Positions 13,001-24,400 of a DNA stretch of 64,000 bases are shown here, one piece after another (the stretch's first letter is position 1; each line of letters starts with the position of its first letter). This DNA comes from Cardinalis cardinalis (lineage: Eukaryota > Chordata > Aves > Passeriformes > Cardinalidae). Location: assembly GCA_014549065.1 (NCBI GenBank), contig JACDOX010000001.1:4455481-4519480 (forward strand). Reading direction: 5' to 3'. The notes beneath the pieces were generated by a model. It had not been told where the DNA came from. It searched no databases and saw only the letters and a list, made by a program, of their open reading frames with translations. Both the position numbers and the translations under genes were made by a program.

Positions 13001-14519
13001 GAGGTTTGTCCTTCAGGGGTGTTGGTGGCTCTGAAGAGCTGTGCTGTGGGAAATGTCAGTTTGTCACATTGGAAGCAAAGCAGGTCATCTCTTGCTCGCA
13101 GTCATCAATGCCACTGCTTGGGACATCTCCCCTAAAACACTGATATTATGTGGCTGTGTAGTTGCCTTCCTCTATTTAAACAAGACTGTTGATGGATGCA
13201 GTGGTAATACATAATTTTCCCAGATGTGCTGCCAGATCCATGGCCTTGGACTGCACCTGTGAGCTCCTAAGTGAGTTGAGGATTAGGTGCTACTGCTGGT
13301 ACCTGGTACTGAGATGAACAGCTGTGGTGATCAGGTCAAGAGGGGTTGGGTTTACATGCTCCCGCCCTTATTCCATCCCAAAGCTTCACTTTCTCAGCTT
13401 GAGTCAGCACTTCATGGGGAAATTAGGCAAATGATTTGTAAACCTGAGGGGAGGGAGTATATATTGCAAAGAGCAGTTTTCAAGGAGCTCTTCTTGTTAC
13501 ATTTGAAATCCATGCTAATGCTATGGAGTGAAATGTCTAAACTGTATTAGTTCCAATTCTTTCAAAGTTTCTGTGTGAAAGAATAGAGGAATGTAGAGTA
13601 TTGCAAGTTTTAGCATTTATTACATGGATTAAACAAATGACTGGGTTAATTCAGTATTTGTAGAGAAGAAAACTCAAAATGCATGTACTCAGCTTTTCTT
13701 GTCTGCAAGTAAACTTTTTTTAAATGCTTTCTGAGTTGTTTACTTTTTCCATTAAGATTTAATTTTCACCAGAAAAAAAAGTCTGAGGTTATTGTAGGAA
13801 ATAAATGTNTTAAATTATAAAATGTTAACTCTACATCTAAATCTGTCATATTGCAAGAGCTTATAGTTCTGAACAATAAGCTTTAGCTTTTTGTTTGGTT
13901 TTCTAAATACTTGAGTGGCTGTTTATAGTTCAAGAGAAACAGGATTTCTCAAGATTTTATTTTAAATTATCTTATATCTGCTTGTATGCAGACCACATAC
14001 AAATCTGATCAGCTAAAATTAACTTTCGTTATCAAAAGAGGAGAAAATTACAGAATGTCCTGGTACTATGTGCAGTAAATGAAGCCCAGTTGTTACATGA
14101 GGCCAACTGAGGTCCTGAAAATAAAGGAAGTTGCCAAGGGAAGAGGGAGCTGGCACAAATGAAGCAGACTTTTACTCTGAAATTGGGACTGTCCCTTCTT
14201 TACATGCATCCACAAGTGACATGAGGATGTAACAACAATGGACTAGCCCTTTGGATGGTCATGTTCTTATGCTAATTTTAACTATTTCTATAGCTATTTA
14301 ACTTTTCTTTGCTAGTGAATTTCTTGTTGGGTTAGGAAAATATAATGAAGAATATCATGGCTGCAGTACAGATGACTTGTCACCACTGGCAGTGTACACA
14401 GTAAATTTACTTTGCCCTTAGAGAAAGTTAAATTGTATTTTCTCTTTTAGAAAGTGTGGATGGTTTCACTGGGCCAAATGTTTGGTGCTAATGGGAGAAG
14501 AAAGTGCCATGTTTGTCAT

Positions 14520-15145
14520 TGGCACAGCCAGCACCGCTTCATGATGGAGAAGTCCTGCTTGAAAATCCTTCTGTGACAGGGTAGCCCACCTAGCTGATCT
14601 AGGGAGCCAGTAGATGTGATCTTTTGGACTTCACATCAAACCTTTTGGCACTGTCTGTCACAGTACCCTCCAGACCAAATGTCCAGCACACAGCTGGATA
14701 ACCATGCTCAGTGATGGGTGAGCAGCTGGCTCACAGGTCACGCACAAAGGGTTACAGGGAATGGGGTGACATCAGGCTGGGGTCTGGTTACTAGGAGGGT
14801 TCTGCAGGGCTCCATCCTCGGCCCAGCTCTCTTCAACATCTTCATTAACCACTGGGATGCAGGATTCAAAGGACACCAAGTGAGTTTGCCAATGACACTA
14901 AATCAGGGAATGCTGTCAACTGTCTTGGGGGCAAAGAGGCCCTGCAGAGAGACTTTAAAAATGAGAGGGCTGGGCAGTCACCAACTGCACNAAGTTTAAC
15001 AAGGGCAAGTGCTGGATTCTGCACCTGGGATGGGGCAGTCCTGGTTCTNTGTACGGACTGGGGAATGACTTGCTGGAGGGCAGGGCTGCAGGAAGGGACC
15101 TGGAGATCCTGGTCACTGGCAATCTGAACATGAGTCAGTGGGGCC
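14520..15145 (+). mobile_element. CR1 LINE fragment, reverse-transcriptase region, decayed
   Basis: The sequence parallels the CR1 ORF2 reverse-transcriptase region in order: GGCACAGCCAGCACCGCTTC, a block resembling GATGTGGTCTACCTGGACTT, CTTTTGGCACTGTCTGTCAC, CAGGGCTCCATCCTCGGCCC, TTCAACATCTTCATTAA, GTTTGCCAATGACAC, AAGTTTAACAAGGGCAAGTG and CTGAACATGAGTCAG. Translated, it shows LQGSILGPALFNIFIN, the remnant of the conserved QGS.LGP.LFN.FIND motif. The following catalytic FADD region is frameshifted to FANDT. The copy is 5' truncated and lacks the CR1 3' tail. It carries frameshifts and stops and cannot be active. The insertion has the same orientation as SPIDR. Confidence 0.88.
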
Positions 15146-18100
15146 TTTTTTATTTCTTCAGCAAGTGCCCCATGGAGTGGAAAGCAGTGTAAAGGGACAG
15201 CTGAGTGTCAATTACTTCGCCAGTTAATGTGAAAGTAGGAGAGAAGATTTCTCCTTGCTTTGGGCAATTTCCATCTTCTCTCATTTCAATCTTGAGATGG
15301 GGGTAATATATTTGTTTTGAATTATATGAAGTCCTGTGTATACTGTGTACAAGGAGACAACTCAGTAACGAGTGTCGACTTCAAATTACGTCTGTAAAGA
15401 AGTAAACTTGGATGAAGAGGGGGTTATTCTTGGTAAGTGCCCTGATGAATGAAAACCTTACTTAATAAACACAAGGAGATCTCCAACACTTCAGAAAGAT
15501 TGAAAATTACTTTTCAAAACACAGAAGACTCACTAATGCTCTTTTGTTGTTGCTTTCTATTAACCTCATTGGAGTTGGGAGATAGGAACCAGCCTGGAAG
15601 TCACAGATCAGGCTCAGTATTACTTTTTGGTCATAGCTGTCACAAAACTCTTCAGTCTTGCTGTTAAAGTTTGTGGGTAGGGCAGCTACCAGCACCTGAG
15701 CTGTTGTACAGGATGCTGAGCTTTCTTATGGTCATCAAAGCTTGTTTTTCGTGTGGATGTTGTTGGACATAGACAGCAAAGGCAATGCGTTGTTTTAAAT
15801 ACAGTATTTCTACAAGCTCAGATTTAGTATGGAAATAGGACATGAATTGCTGCTTTTAAATCTGTCAGCCTTCAGGGAATTAAAGGAGAAAAATAGTTGT
15901 ACTGGAAGTTTTGTGATTAAAAATAAAAATGTTGTGGGCAGTGGAGATTGTATCTGAGCAGCTTGACTTCACCAAAACAGCCTTTGCATTAACAATATGC
16001 CAAATGTGTTCAATTTGCTCATGTTAAAACATTTAGGGGGCAAGTTTGAAGTGCTGGTCAGGAAAGTATACATCCTAAACTAGTTTTTATTATTTCAATA
16101 AAATAGTTTGTCAGTTCCCTTGATTACAGAGTTGATACATTAGTAATCCAAATACATTTGCCAATTTTATACACATACCCCCCAGAAGTCGGCTTACCTC
16201 TTGCTGCCCAGCCAGGAGTGACTCTGACTCTGCATAGTTCACAGTATGAGACAGTACATGCCACTAGTGTTTTACAGTGTGGGCACCTGTACTGTTTTGG
16301 AAGGAATGAGTGGTTTTCAAATGCTGTTGTCAGCAAATCTGTTACCTTGTGTACCAGAAATCACCTTTTCCTTTGTTTTATATGTTTAAGCTAAAAAGGG
16401 AGTTGATCCTCCTGGGTTGCGTTGGTGTTTAATCTCCTTTGTTTCTACCTTTTTAAAAGAAACAAACCATAAAGTACCAACTGTTGCTCTGGCCATACAG
16501 TCTTTTTGTGCATGGCATGTCCTTGAACTGTTTTTTCTAATTTCATGAGCTATGAAACAGTATAAAAACAACATTTCCAATGACCAGCTGAGAACCTCTC
16601 ATAAATGCATTCTTAGTTTTATTTTGTTTTCTGCAACTGAACAGAGGCAAATTGCTTTATGATGTTTTCTGTTTAAACTATTTTTAACCACATTTGGAAT
16701 GTGAATGGAAGGATGATGGTTAATAAATATCAGTGCGCTTAGCACAGAGGGCTACTAAGGAAAGTCAGTTTTACTTTTCATGGACCTTTGTGATAACTGG
16801 TGTCCTAATGCAGTCATGGTCGGCAAATTAGTAATGAAATTGTGAGCATCGGTGGAACCCTCCTGGTCGTCATATCAGGCCTGAAGCAGGAATGATGTCT
16901 TGTTTTTGAGTGCAGTAGCCATGGAATCAGAAACTTGCATTCTTTCCTTCATGCTACAAGGCATTCCTGCTATAAGTGTAACAGTAGTGGGCTTGCAGAA
17001 GCGTAGGAGGTGATTGACTGGACACAACCATAGCCCTGTTCAAGAAAAAAGGGGCAAATTAGGCTGTAAGCCAAGAATAGCTGCTCTCTTCTGCAGGGAC
17101 TTCAAGGCTTTCTTGCACTTTGAACAAATAAAATACATTTCTCTGACTGGCATCTGTGGAGGGAATGAAGTAGAACACTCATATTGAACAGTTTTCTTTC
17201 AGCAAAACAAGTGTTGGAGCTACTGACTGCGTAGTGTATTGCTACAGTCTAACCATGAAGTGCAGGTGCAGACTCATGCATGCAAGACTTTTAAACAGGC
17301 AATCTGAAAATGCATTTTACTGCTGCATTTTTAAGCCTAGCTGAGCTGGCATCTCCCAATTCCAGCATGGCTCACGTAGGCCACCCAGCCAAGCTGAGTT
17401 ACATCTGCATCTGAGAATGGTTCCCTGGTAAGAAGAGAAACTGGGTGGACAGTTTGTTGGAGTCTGTAGAACTGTGCCCACAAGTGTTGTGGTGTGGTAA
17501 TGCTTCAGTGCTCAAGTTTAGGAGGAAATGTGGATGAACACAGTGTTAACAGCAGAGTAGGTTATCCTGTCTGAAGTCTTGTGCTTGACTGTGCTGCTCT
17601 TGGAACCAAAGCTTCCATTGCACTTCTGTATTAGTTGTCAGTCTTAAAGTCCTTGCTGAAACTAGGATTAAACAAGGTTGTTAAACTTACTTGGAACTTC
17701 ACTGGAGCCCAATATTTTCTAAACATTTTTGTTTGTTTTCCTTCTTAATATAGTATGGTTCATAGCTTGTTAAGTGTGGATTCATAGCTTATTAATTCTG
17801 GGTTCTCTATTTTGAGGCTTTGGGGATTTTCTTCCTCCGAGTTTCTTTCCTCTCTGCCTGACACCAGCCACAGAGATGTAGCAATGTAAACTGCAAAACT
17901 TCTATAGGTCATTTTGACTTAAATAAGGCTCTTGTAGTTCAGAGTTCATTCTGTGATCTACTACTTAGATGTTTAGCCATTGTATCTGAAAATCCTTGTG
18001 ATGAATATAATTTTGCAAAGGATATAGTTGTTCATTAAGAATTCAGCTGACACTGCTAACTACTTTTTATATAATGTGTTGACTTGTCTATAAATGAAAT

Positions 18101-19126
18101 TTCTTAATAACTGGTAACTGAAAAGAAATTTTTTATTTTTTTTTACAACTCACCTGAAGTCCTGCTTTGCCTTTTTAGCTCCTTCTCAGTTTCCACAGGT
18201 GTGTGTCTTCCCAGTTTCACATTTATGATCTGAGCCTTACCAAGCTATTTGTCTTTTTTAACTAAACCAAAAAATGTTCATCGTGCGCACAAACAGTCAT
18301 AAGGTGGTTGTATGCTATCTCTGTTGATTCCTAAACCAGTTTAACTCAAGGACACATTTCACCTTGGTAAAAATCTTTATTAATATTTTTGGTAGTACTT
18401 GTGGAGAAACTTTACACTGCAACAAAAGAATGAAGTAGGTCTTTATGCAAATAACTTCTTTGAAGCCAAAGAAAAATGCTCAAACACTCCCACAGTAGTC
18501 CAGAGCTCTTTGTAGTAGCCCAAAGACAGCTTCCAACACATACATCTTCTTGCTCTTGAAAGTGAGAAATTATGTCTTCTGGCTTTGAGTCCAAGGGTAG
18601 GAATTGCTTTAGTGTTACCTTAAGTGTATTTGTGCTAGATGCCACTCCTCTGCTCCTCACCTTGGGAATGCTAAATTAATTTTGTCTTGGAGAGTGTTCA
18701 GACCACTGAAACTGCACACTTGACCCAGCTTGTGAAATGAATCATAGGGTCAAGTATGGGTAAGAGAATATTTTTGTGATCACTCCTTGCCAACAGACAA
18801 ACAAATCTGTGAGGGAAAAGAAAACCCAACCTGTTATAACTAGTGGTTACACTGGTTTGTTTTGAATTTGCAACTGTCTCTGGTTTCTAATAAGATCTGT
18901 TCATAAGTGCAAGGAAAAGTTAGAAACCTTTTTTACACTCCTCATACTGGAGACATGACTGAAAACATGAGGATTTTGAACACTCAGATACTGAAAATGT
19001 TTTGTTGAGTATATTGACCCTAGGTGTATGTTTTGTTGGGAGTAACTCCATTGGAAAGCTCAAAATTGGGAGAACTAATCTACAAAACATAGTTTTACTG
19101 TATGATTCTGTTTCTAAGGGTCAAAG

Positions 19127-19153
19127 CATACATACATATATATACATATACAT
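19127..19153 (+). repeat. CATA/TA simple repeat
   Basis: A short imperfect CATA and TATA repeat lies about 75 bases upstream of the second SPIDR exon acceptor, in the intron. Confidence 0.8.
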
Positions 19154-19228
19154 CTGTCCTGTGGCTTGTCATTTGGCAAACCAAATACTGATTCCTGGCA
19201 AAACTGAGCATTCCTTTATTCCCTGCAG

Positions 19229-19329
19229 AGGCGGGCTAGCTGAGAGGTTGTGTCGGCTCCAGAACAGAGAAAGATCTGCCATTAGCTTCTGGAGGCATCA
19301 GTGTCTTTCAGATGATAAAATCCCCTCAG
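19229..19329 (+). CDS. SPIDR: SPIDR internal coding exon (second of three)
   Basis: This 101-nt exon is flanked by CCCTGCAG and GTAAGA. The sequence offers two acceptor AGs two bases apart. The one ending at 19228 is correct, because its first base A completes the AG left by the previous exon to give Arg and keeps the frame open. The encoded peptide is (R)GGLAERLCRLQNRERSAISFWRHQCLSDDKIPSG, with the final G base carried into the next exon. The blocks GGLAERL, LQNRERSAIS and WRHQC are the strongly conserved SPIDR signature here. The exon lies in the N-terminal portion of the protein, ahead of the predicted folded regions. It has no internal stops and no anomalies. Confidence 0.93.
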
Positions 19330-21227
19330 GTAAGACATAACACAATGCCACTGTGAAAGTATTATACCTACATGTATGTATCTATGGCCTATGTAGGGGG
19401 AAAAGTGAAGTTTGTATTATTTGCTGGTCTTTCCCGACTTGGGTTTAATGCTATAGTGATGGTCTTCTGAGCTAATGATTGCATTTCTGGTAAATATGAA
19501 GGTTTCTAACAACCCAGTCATCATTTCAATGTATACTGTAAAGAATATATTTTAAGTAGCCTTCATCTAAGTTCTTCACAGCTCCTTGATTTCCAGCATC
19601 ACATGGAAAAACAGTGTTTTCAGCAGGTTATAGGACAATTTAAGTTTTAATTTATGGGTGTTCAGATTTTTTTGGTGGCTTTTTTTCTTTATCATCAACC
19701 TTTCCTCTGGTTGTTTTTGCTTTGTGATCACTTCTTGACAACAAACAAACAAACAAATGGATAAAAATTCATGGATAAGTGCTGAAATTGTGAGTGGCAC
19801 TAAGTATGAACAAACAGTGCACAACTATGAAATGAGTGTGAAACATAACTACAGTGTGCAGATCACTTAGAAACAGTGGGAGTCATGCAAATTAGTTACT
19901 GGTGACTGATAGCACTGCCTTTCAGTAGTGTTTCTTGACAGGTAATGGGTTCATATAGTTTCAGTATAAAGAAGTAGTTTAGTTTTTTAATCAGCTTCTG
20001 TGTGTGTGACTATAGTCTAGAAAATGTCAAGCATTTATTCTGTATTAAGACAACAGCTTGTTTTTGAGCATATATTAACTTGCATTTATTTTTCAGAAAG
20101 TCCACTGGTCTTAATTTGAAAACACGTGGATAAGTGAATCTATCATTTACTTTGAGAGTTTGTCCCCAGTTCTACTCCCAAATTTTTAAAGGTAGTTTTT
20201 CTTCCAAATCTGAATCTGTCTGGCTGCAGTTCCCCTCTTTTGTTTCTTGTTTCTCCCTTAAAGAGCACTTTAGTATGTGACATTTTCCCTTTCTGGCACT
20301 TGCATAGAAAAACCTCTGCTGCCTCACAATTTTCATAAACTAAACAGACTGAGCTTTTTAAGGGTCTCTAAAGCATTTTTATCAGTGTTCAAGTGACTTT
20401 CATGGCTTTTTGCTGTACCTCTCGAACTTTTCAGAAGGGTCTTAAGAACAAGGATAGCGATTCTGTGTGTTCTTCATACAATACATAGCAATTCTATGTG
20501 TTTAGTCTCATTAAAATCATTGGCCAGGTCCAGTTCACTTCTCAGCCTCCAGGATATTCGAGGCCTGTGAGAAGTGTTTGAGTCTGGTTTGCCTTTGGTC
20601 ACAGCACGGTGCTGGAACTTCACCTGGAATTGATTGTCCAGTATGATTTTGTAGCCTCTACAGCTATTTTTTTCTGAGATGCTCTTTCCCACTCTCCAGC
20701 TACTCTTTCTATTTCTTCTGCCTAAACACAGGGGAGTATTTGTGCTGTATCGTGGCTGATTTTACTGAAGTAGCACAGCTAACAATGCAGTTCAGATCAC
20801 TGTATAGCCAAAGCCTGTCCTCTTTTAGTCACAGATTTGCTTGAGTTTGTGGTATTCACNCAGTTATGTCACTGATGAAACAATAGCATGAGTGTTTACT
20901 TGCAAGTCCTGCTGGAACTGCTGTTACTCAGTTGTAATTCTCCACTGGTAAAAGGCTCTAACTGTAATTCACAAAGTTAGCTCCCAGGATTTTAAATTTT
21001 TTTTGCATTCCACTCAAAGGGTGCGTTACTCAGGGTGAAAATGGTTGATTTTTCGTAAGAAAGTTGTATGATTTAAAGTTACACCCAAACTCTTGGCTAA
21101 AGTTGGTCTGAGTGTCTCACTGGAGTTTTAGAGGGCTTACATCCCTTAGCCATTTGCATGCTGTGTGTTCATAATGCCACCCATGCAGAATGGTACGTTG
21201 TATTTCTGACCTTAATTCCTTACTTAT

Positions 21228-21450
21228 TTTTCCAGCCACTTTGCCTAGATCTGATGTCAGGCTAGTTGGTCTCCAGTTATTGTAAGCCACTTTGTTTGCC
21301 CTTCTTGAACACTAGCACAATATCATCATCCTTTCAGTCTTCTGGAATTTCACCAGTATCTGAATACACTCTAGAAAGTGACATCAGGGAACCAGAGATG
21401 TCTTTAGCCAGCTCTTTCTAGAAATGCTATGCTGAAAATTGTACAGGCAT
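21228..21450 (-). mobile_element. Ancient LINE remnant (CR1/L2/L3-like reverse-transcriptase region), reverse orientation
   Basis: Read on the minus strand, this stretch contains GTGTTCAAGAAGGGCAAAC followed by a block resembling AACTACAGACCAGTCAGCCTGAC. These correspond to the FKKGK and YRP.SLTS motifs at the start of non-LTR reverse transcriptases of the CR1/L2/L3 group. It is badly decayed, with stops in the frame. The flank toward 21450 (around CAGTCTTCTGGAATTTCACC) also resembles the matching part of these elements. The boundaries and exact family are uncertain. Confidence 0.55.
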
Positions 21451-24400
21451 GCTTACTCAAAACCATGAGAGGTTACTTCATCATTCTTATGTGGTGTGAG
21501 GACATCCTCTCACCACTTCTCAAGTGTGGAACAGAAATAGATATTGAATAGGCTTGCCTTTTTAAATAAAATGAACNTTTTTAATGCACTTTGTAGTAAC
21601 AGACCTCCAACATTGCTAATATTCTTTTTGTCCTAGTTTCACATGTGTCATTACAAAACCTTGTGTTTGGCTGCTCACCATTTTGTTAAACCAACTTCTA
21701 GGCTGAAATATNCCATGCTAAACATCTGCCCCTGGCTGAATTCCTTTCTTTGATTCTTCTTGTTTCTTTCAGAAAATGAGTCAGAATTGGTTAGCATTTT
21801 ATGAGAAAAAAGGCTATGGGAAAATACCTTGCTCTATTCTTAAGTACATTTTAAAAATTCTGATGAGTGTCTTTAAGATGATTTAGTTTTGGCAGAAGAT
21901 GAACTATTTCTGGGATATGCCTTTTCCATCATAACAAAAAATGTACAAGAAGTCTTTAGGACAAACTACTGTTTCATTTACCCTGCAAGCATTTGCTACA
22001 ATTTCTGAAAAATGCTGAACATGCCATAAATTTAGGAATACACTTNAACTCAGCTTCAATTTCACTTCCAATTCTCAATCCTTATTCCAAAGTATGATGA
22101 TTATAAAATAATCATTGAAATAGCTGTGATAATACTTTTTCATCTAGAGCAAAATTTATTTTTGATATATTCTTAGAACGGCCATAATGTTTTGTAACAC
22201 CAAAATGAAATCGGTGTTTGGTTTGGAGAACATCAGTTGGAATGGCTGAAATTTTAGTAAGGTAACTAGATAACCTTCTCTTTGCTTCTAGTCAGGAATG
22301 TGAAGTGTCAGCACCGCAAATGCATGCCACTTTCAGCTTTCATCTCTTTAGGTTCAAGTTAAGGCTGTCTCACTAATCTAAGAATCTTCTTGAATTTTGT
22401 TTCCCCTCTGTTTTGCCCAGTAACATTGCTAAGCCACGCTGTTTCCAGGGCTGTTTCTGACTTCGGCACAGAGTTAGAGGAAAGAACTTTTCAAATAACA
22501 AANTCACTTGAGTCACTAAAGAATCCTGAAGATTAATGTGGAGGATTGAAGTAACTTAGTTGCTGGGAGAGCTGTCACGTCATTTTGGATATCCCGTAGA
22601 CATGCAGACCAGAAGTTCATTGCTAAAGCAGCAGGGAGCAATTTCAAATGAGATTGGTTTAAAGTCCTCCTTACGTATGAGATTTAAGGAAAAATGTTTC
22701 CAGAAGTTCCAGCTGTCAGTCATATTATACATTTCAAATTGCAGAATTTTATGCCTTTATTTTGCTGTTGCTTACTTTTAAGTTGTATCCATGTCCATAT
22801 TACTCAAAACCCCCTCATTTTCGGCTTTGTTTTTTTAAAAAAATCCTGTCTGTTACCTCCCTGACCCCTTTCTGTAAGTAACCATTGTGGTTTGGCTGCC
22901 TCTTGGTCACTGGGATGAATCACTGCCCAGAAGAGAGCACCTCCTTTCAGAGAGCACGCACTTTCTGGTGTTTATGCAGCACACAGGGTCTCACTTTGGC
23001 TGACTCATTTTGCAGGGTAGAAGAAACCTTTGTGCTTTCTCAGATTTTGACAATTTTGGGCCACAGTCACATTCTGCAGCTGGTCCTTGTCTTGTGATAG
23101 GCACTCACTAAGGATATGGGTTTCTGCAAGGTGAATCCCACTTCTGTAAATCAAGGTGGCCATACCAGGCAGAGTTCTGAAGGGAGGGAGTACCAGAGCT
23201 TGCCCGTGCTCCACAGCATTGTCTGAATGCTTTCTGTGGTTCAGCTCTAACAGAGGCAAATGTCAGGCTCTGCCACAAATCCAAAATTTTCTGTTCTTCA
23301 CAAGATGTAAAAGGGGGGCTGAGGTGCAGGCCATGTAACAGCGAGTCTCTGACCAGCCAAGCTGATGGTTTGAGGGGACTCTGTGCAAGGGCTTGTAGAC
23401 CATTTGCAGGCTTTTTTCTGTATGCAGTGCTGCAACTTCCCCATGAAGTTTCCTGTTTGGGCTAAGAGGAGATCTGGACAGCTGAAAGAGAGAGAGAAAA
23501 AAAAAAAAAACAAACCCACAACAAAAACCCAAACCTTTTTCCTGTCAACATCTGCTGGAAGAAAAAATAATGGTTTTCTGAGTGACATTCAGACAACCTT
23601 CCTGTCTATAGGAGGGGACACTAATAATATTTAAAGCAAACTCATGTACATTCCTACTGTAACTTCTGAAATTTTGCTTCTCTATACATCCTACCTTCTG
23701 CTGCGTTTGTTTGTCTTGCAGATGTCGTCAAAGCAGTTCTTCACCTTAAATGCAGAAACATTTTATTCTCTAGCATTTATAATCTGGTGCAAGATTTGGT
23801 ATTTGTTGATCCAAGGTTAAGATTCATGATTGTGTTACGAGAGAATTTGAGTATTAAACTGACAATAAAACAAAACCATTGATCTTTCCTTCCAAACTGT
23901 TCCTTCCTATCAGGGGGAAAGTGACCTTCAAGGGGCAACAAATTTTCAGTTTACAGAGGCAAATGGGATGTGTGCATGAGGGGAGGAGGCTGAAGCCCTG
24001 GAGGTGAGGACAGGGTTTCATGTCACACGTTTTCAGGAAGCCAGAAAGGGTTACAGAAGAGGATATAAACAATCTCTCTCCCTTTTCCAGTTTCATTGAC
24101 TAGTTAAGATGATGGGAAGAAATTATTTTAGCAGCTTGAATGCCAAGAAATTTGTACTTGATGAAGAAAACATGGGTAGCTCTTAACAGGGTTTCCTTTA
24201 CTGTGTAAAATTCTTCTAAAAAGACAGAAATCTGAGATTTGCTAGTTGTTGCTTATTTCTTAGTTCTTGATAGTTTGTTTTATTACTTAAGAGTTAATAC
24301 TATAAATTAGAGACATGGCAAGTGGCAATTTTGTTTTTTCCTAGCCAACAGCCAACTGTTACAGCATTGGAAAGGAAAAAATCAAAAGTAAACTTGTCTT

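Larger units (their letters stand above)
10021..19228 (+). other. SPIDR: SPIDR intron (9,208 bp)
   Basis: This intron is bounded by the GTAAAT donor and CCCTGCAG acceptor of two SPIDR exons that join in frame. Apart from a CR1 fragment (14520-15145) and a CATA/TA-type simple repeat just before the second exon, I see only unique AT-rich sequence. A purine-poor A/C-rich stretch lies near 12340-12410. Confidence 0.85.
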
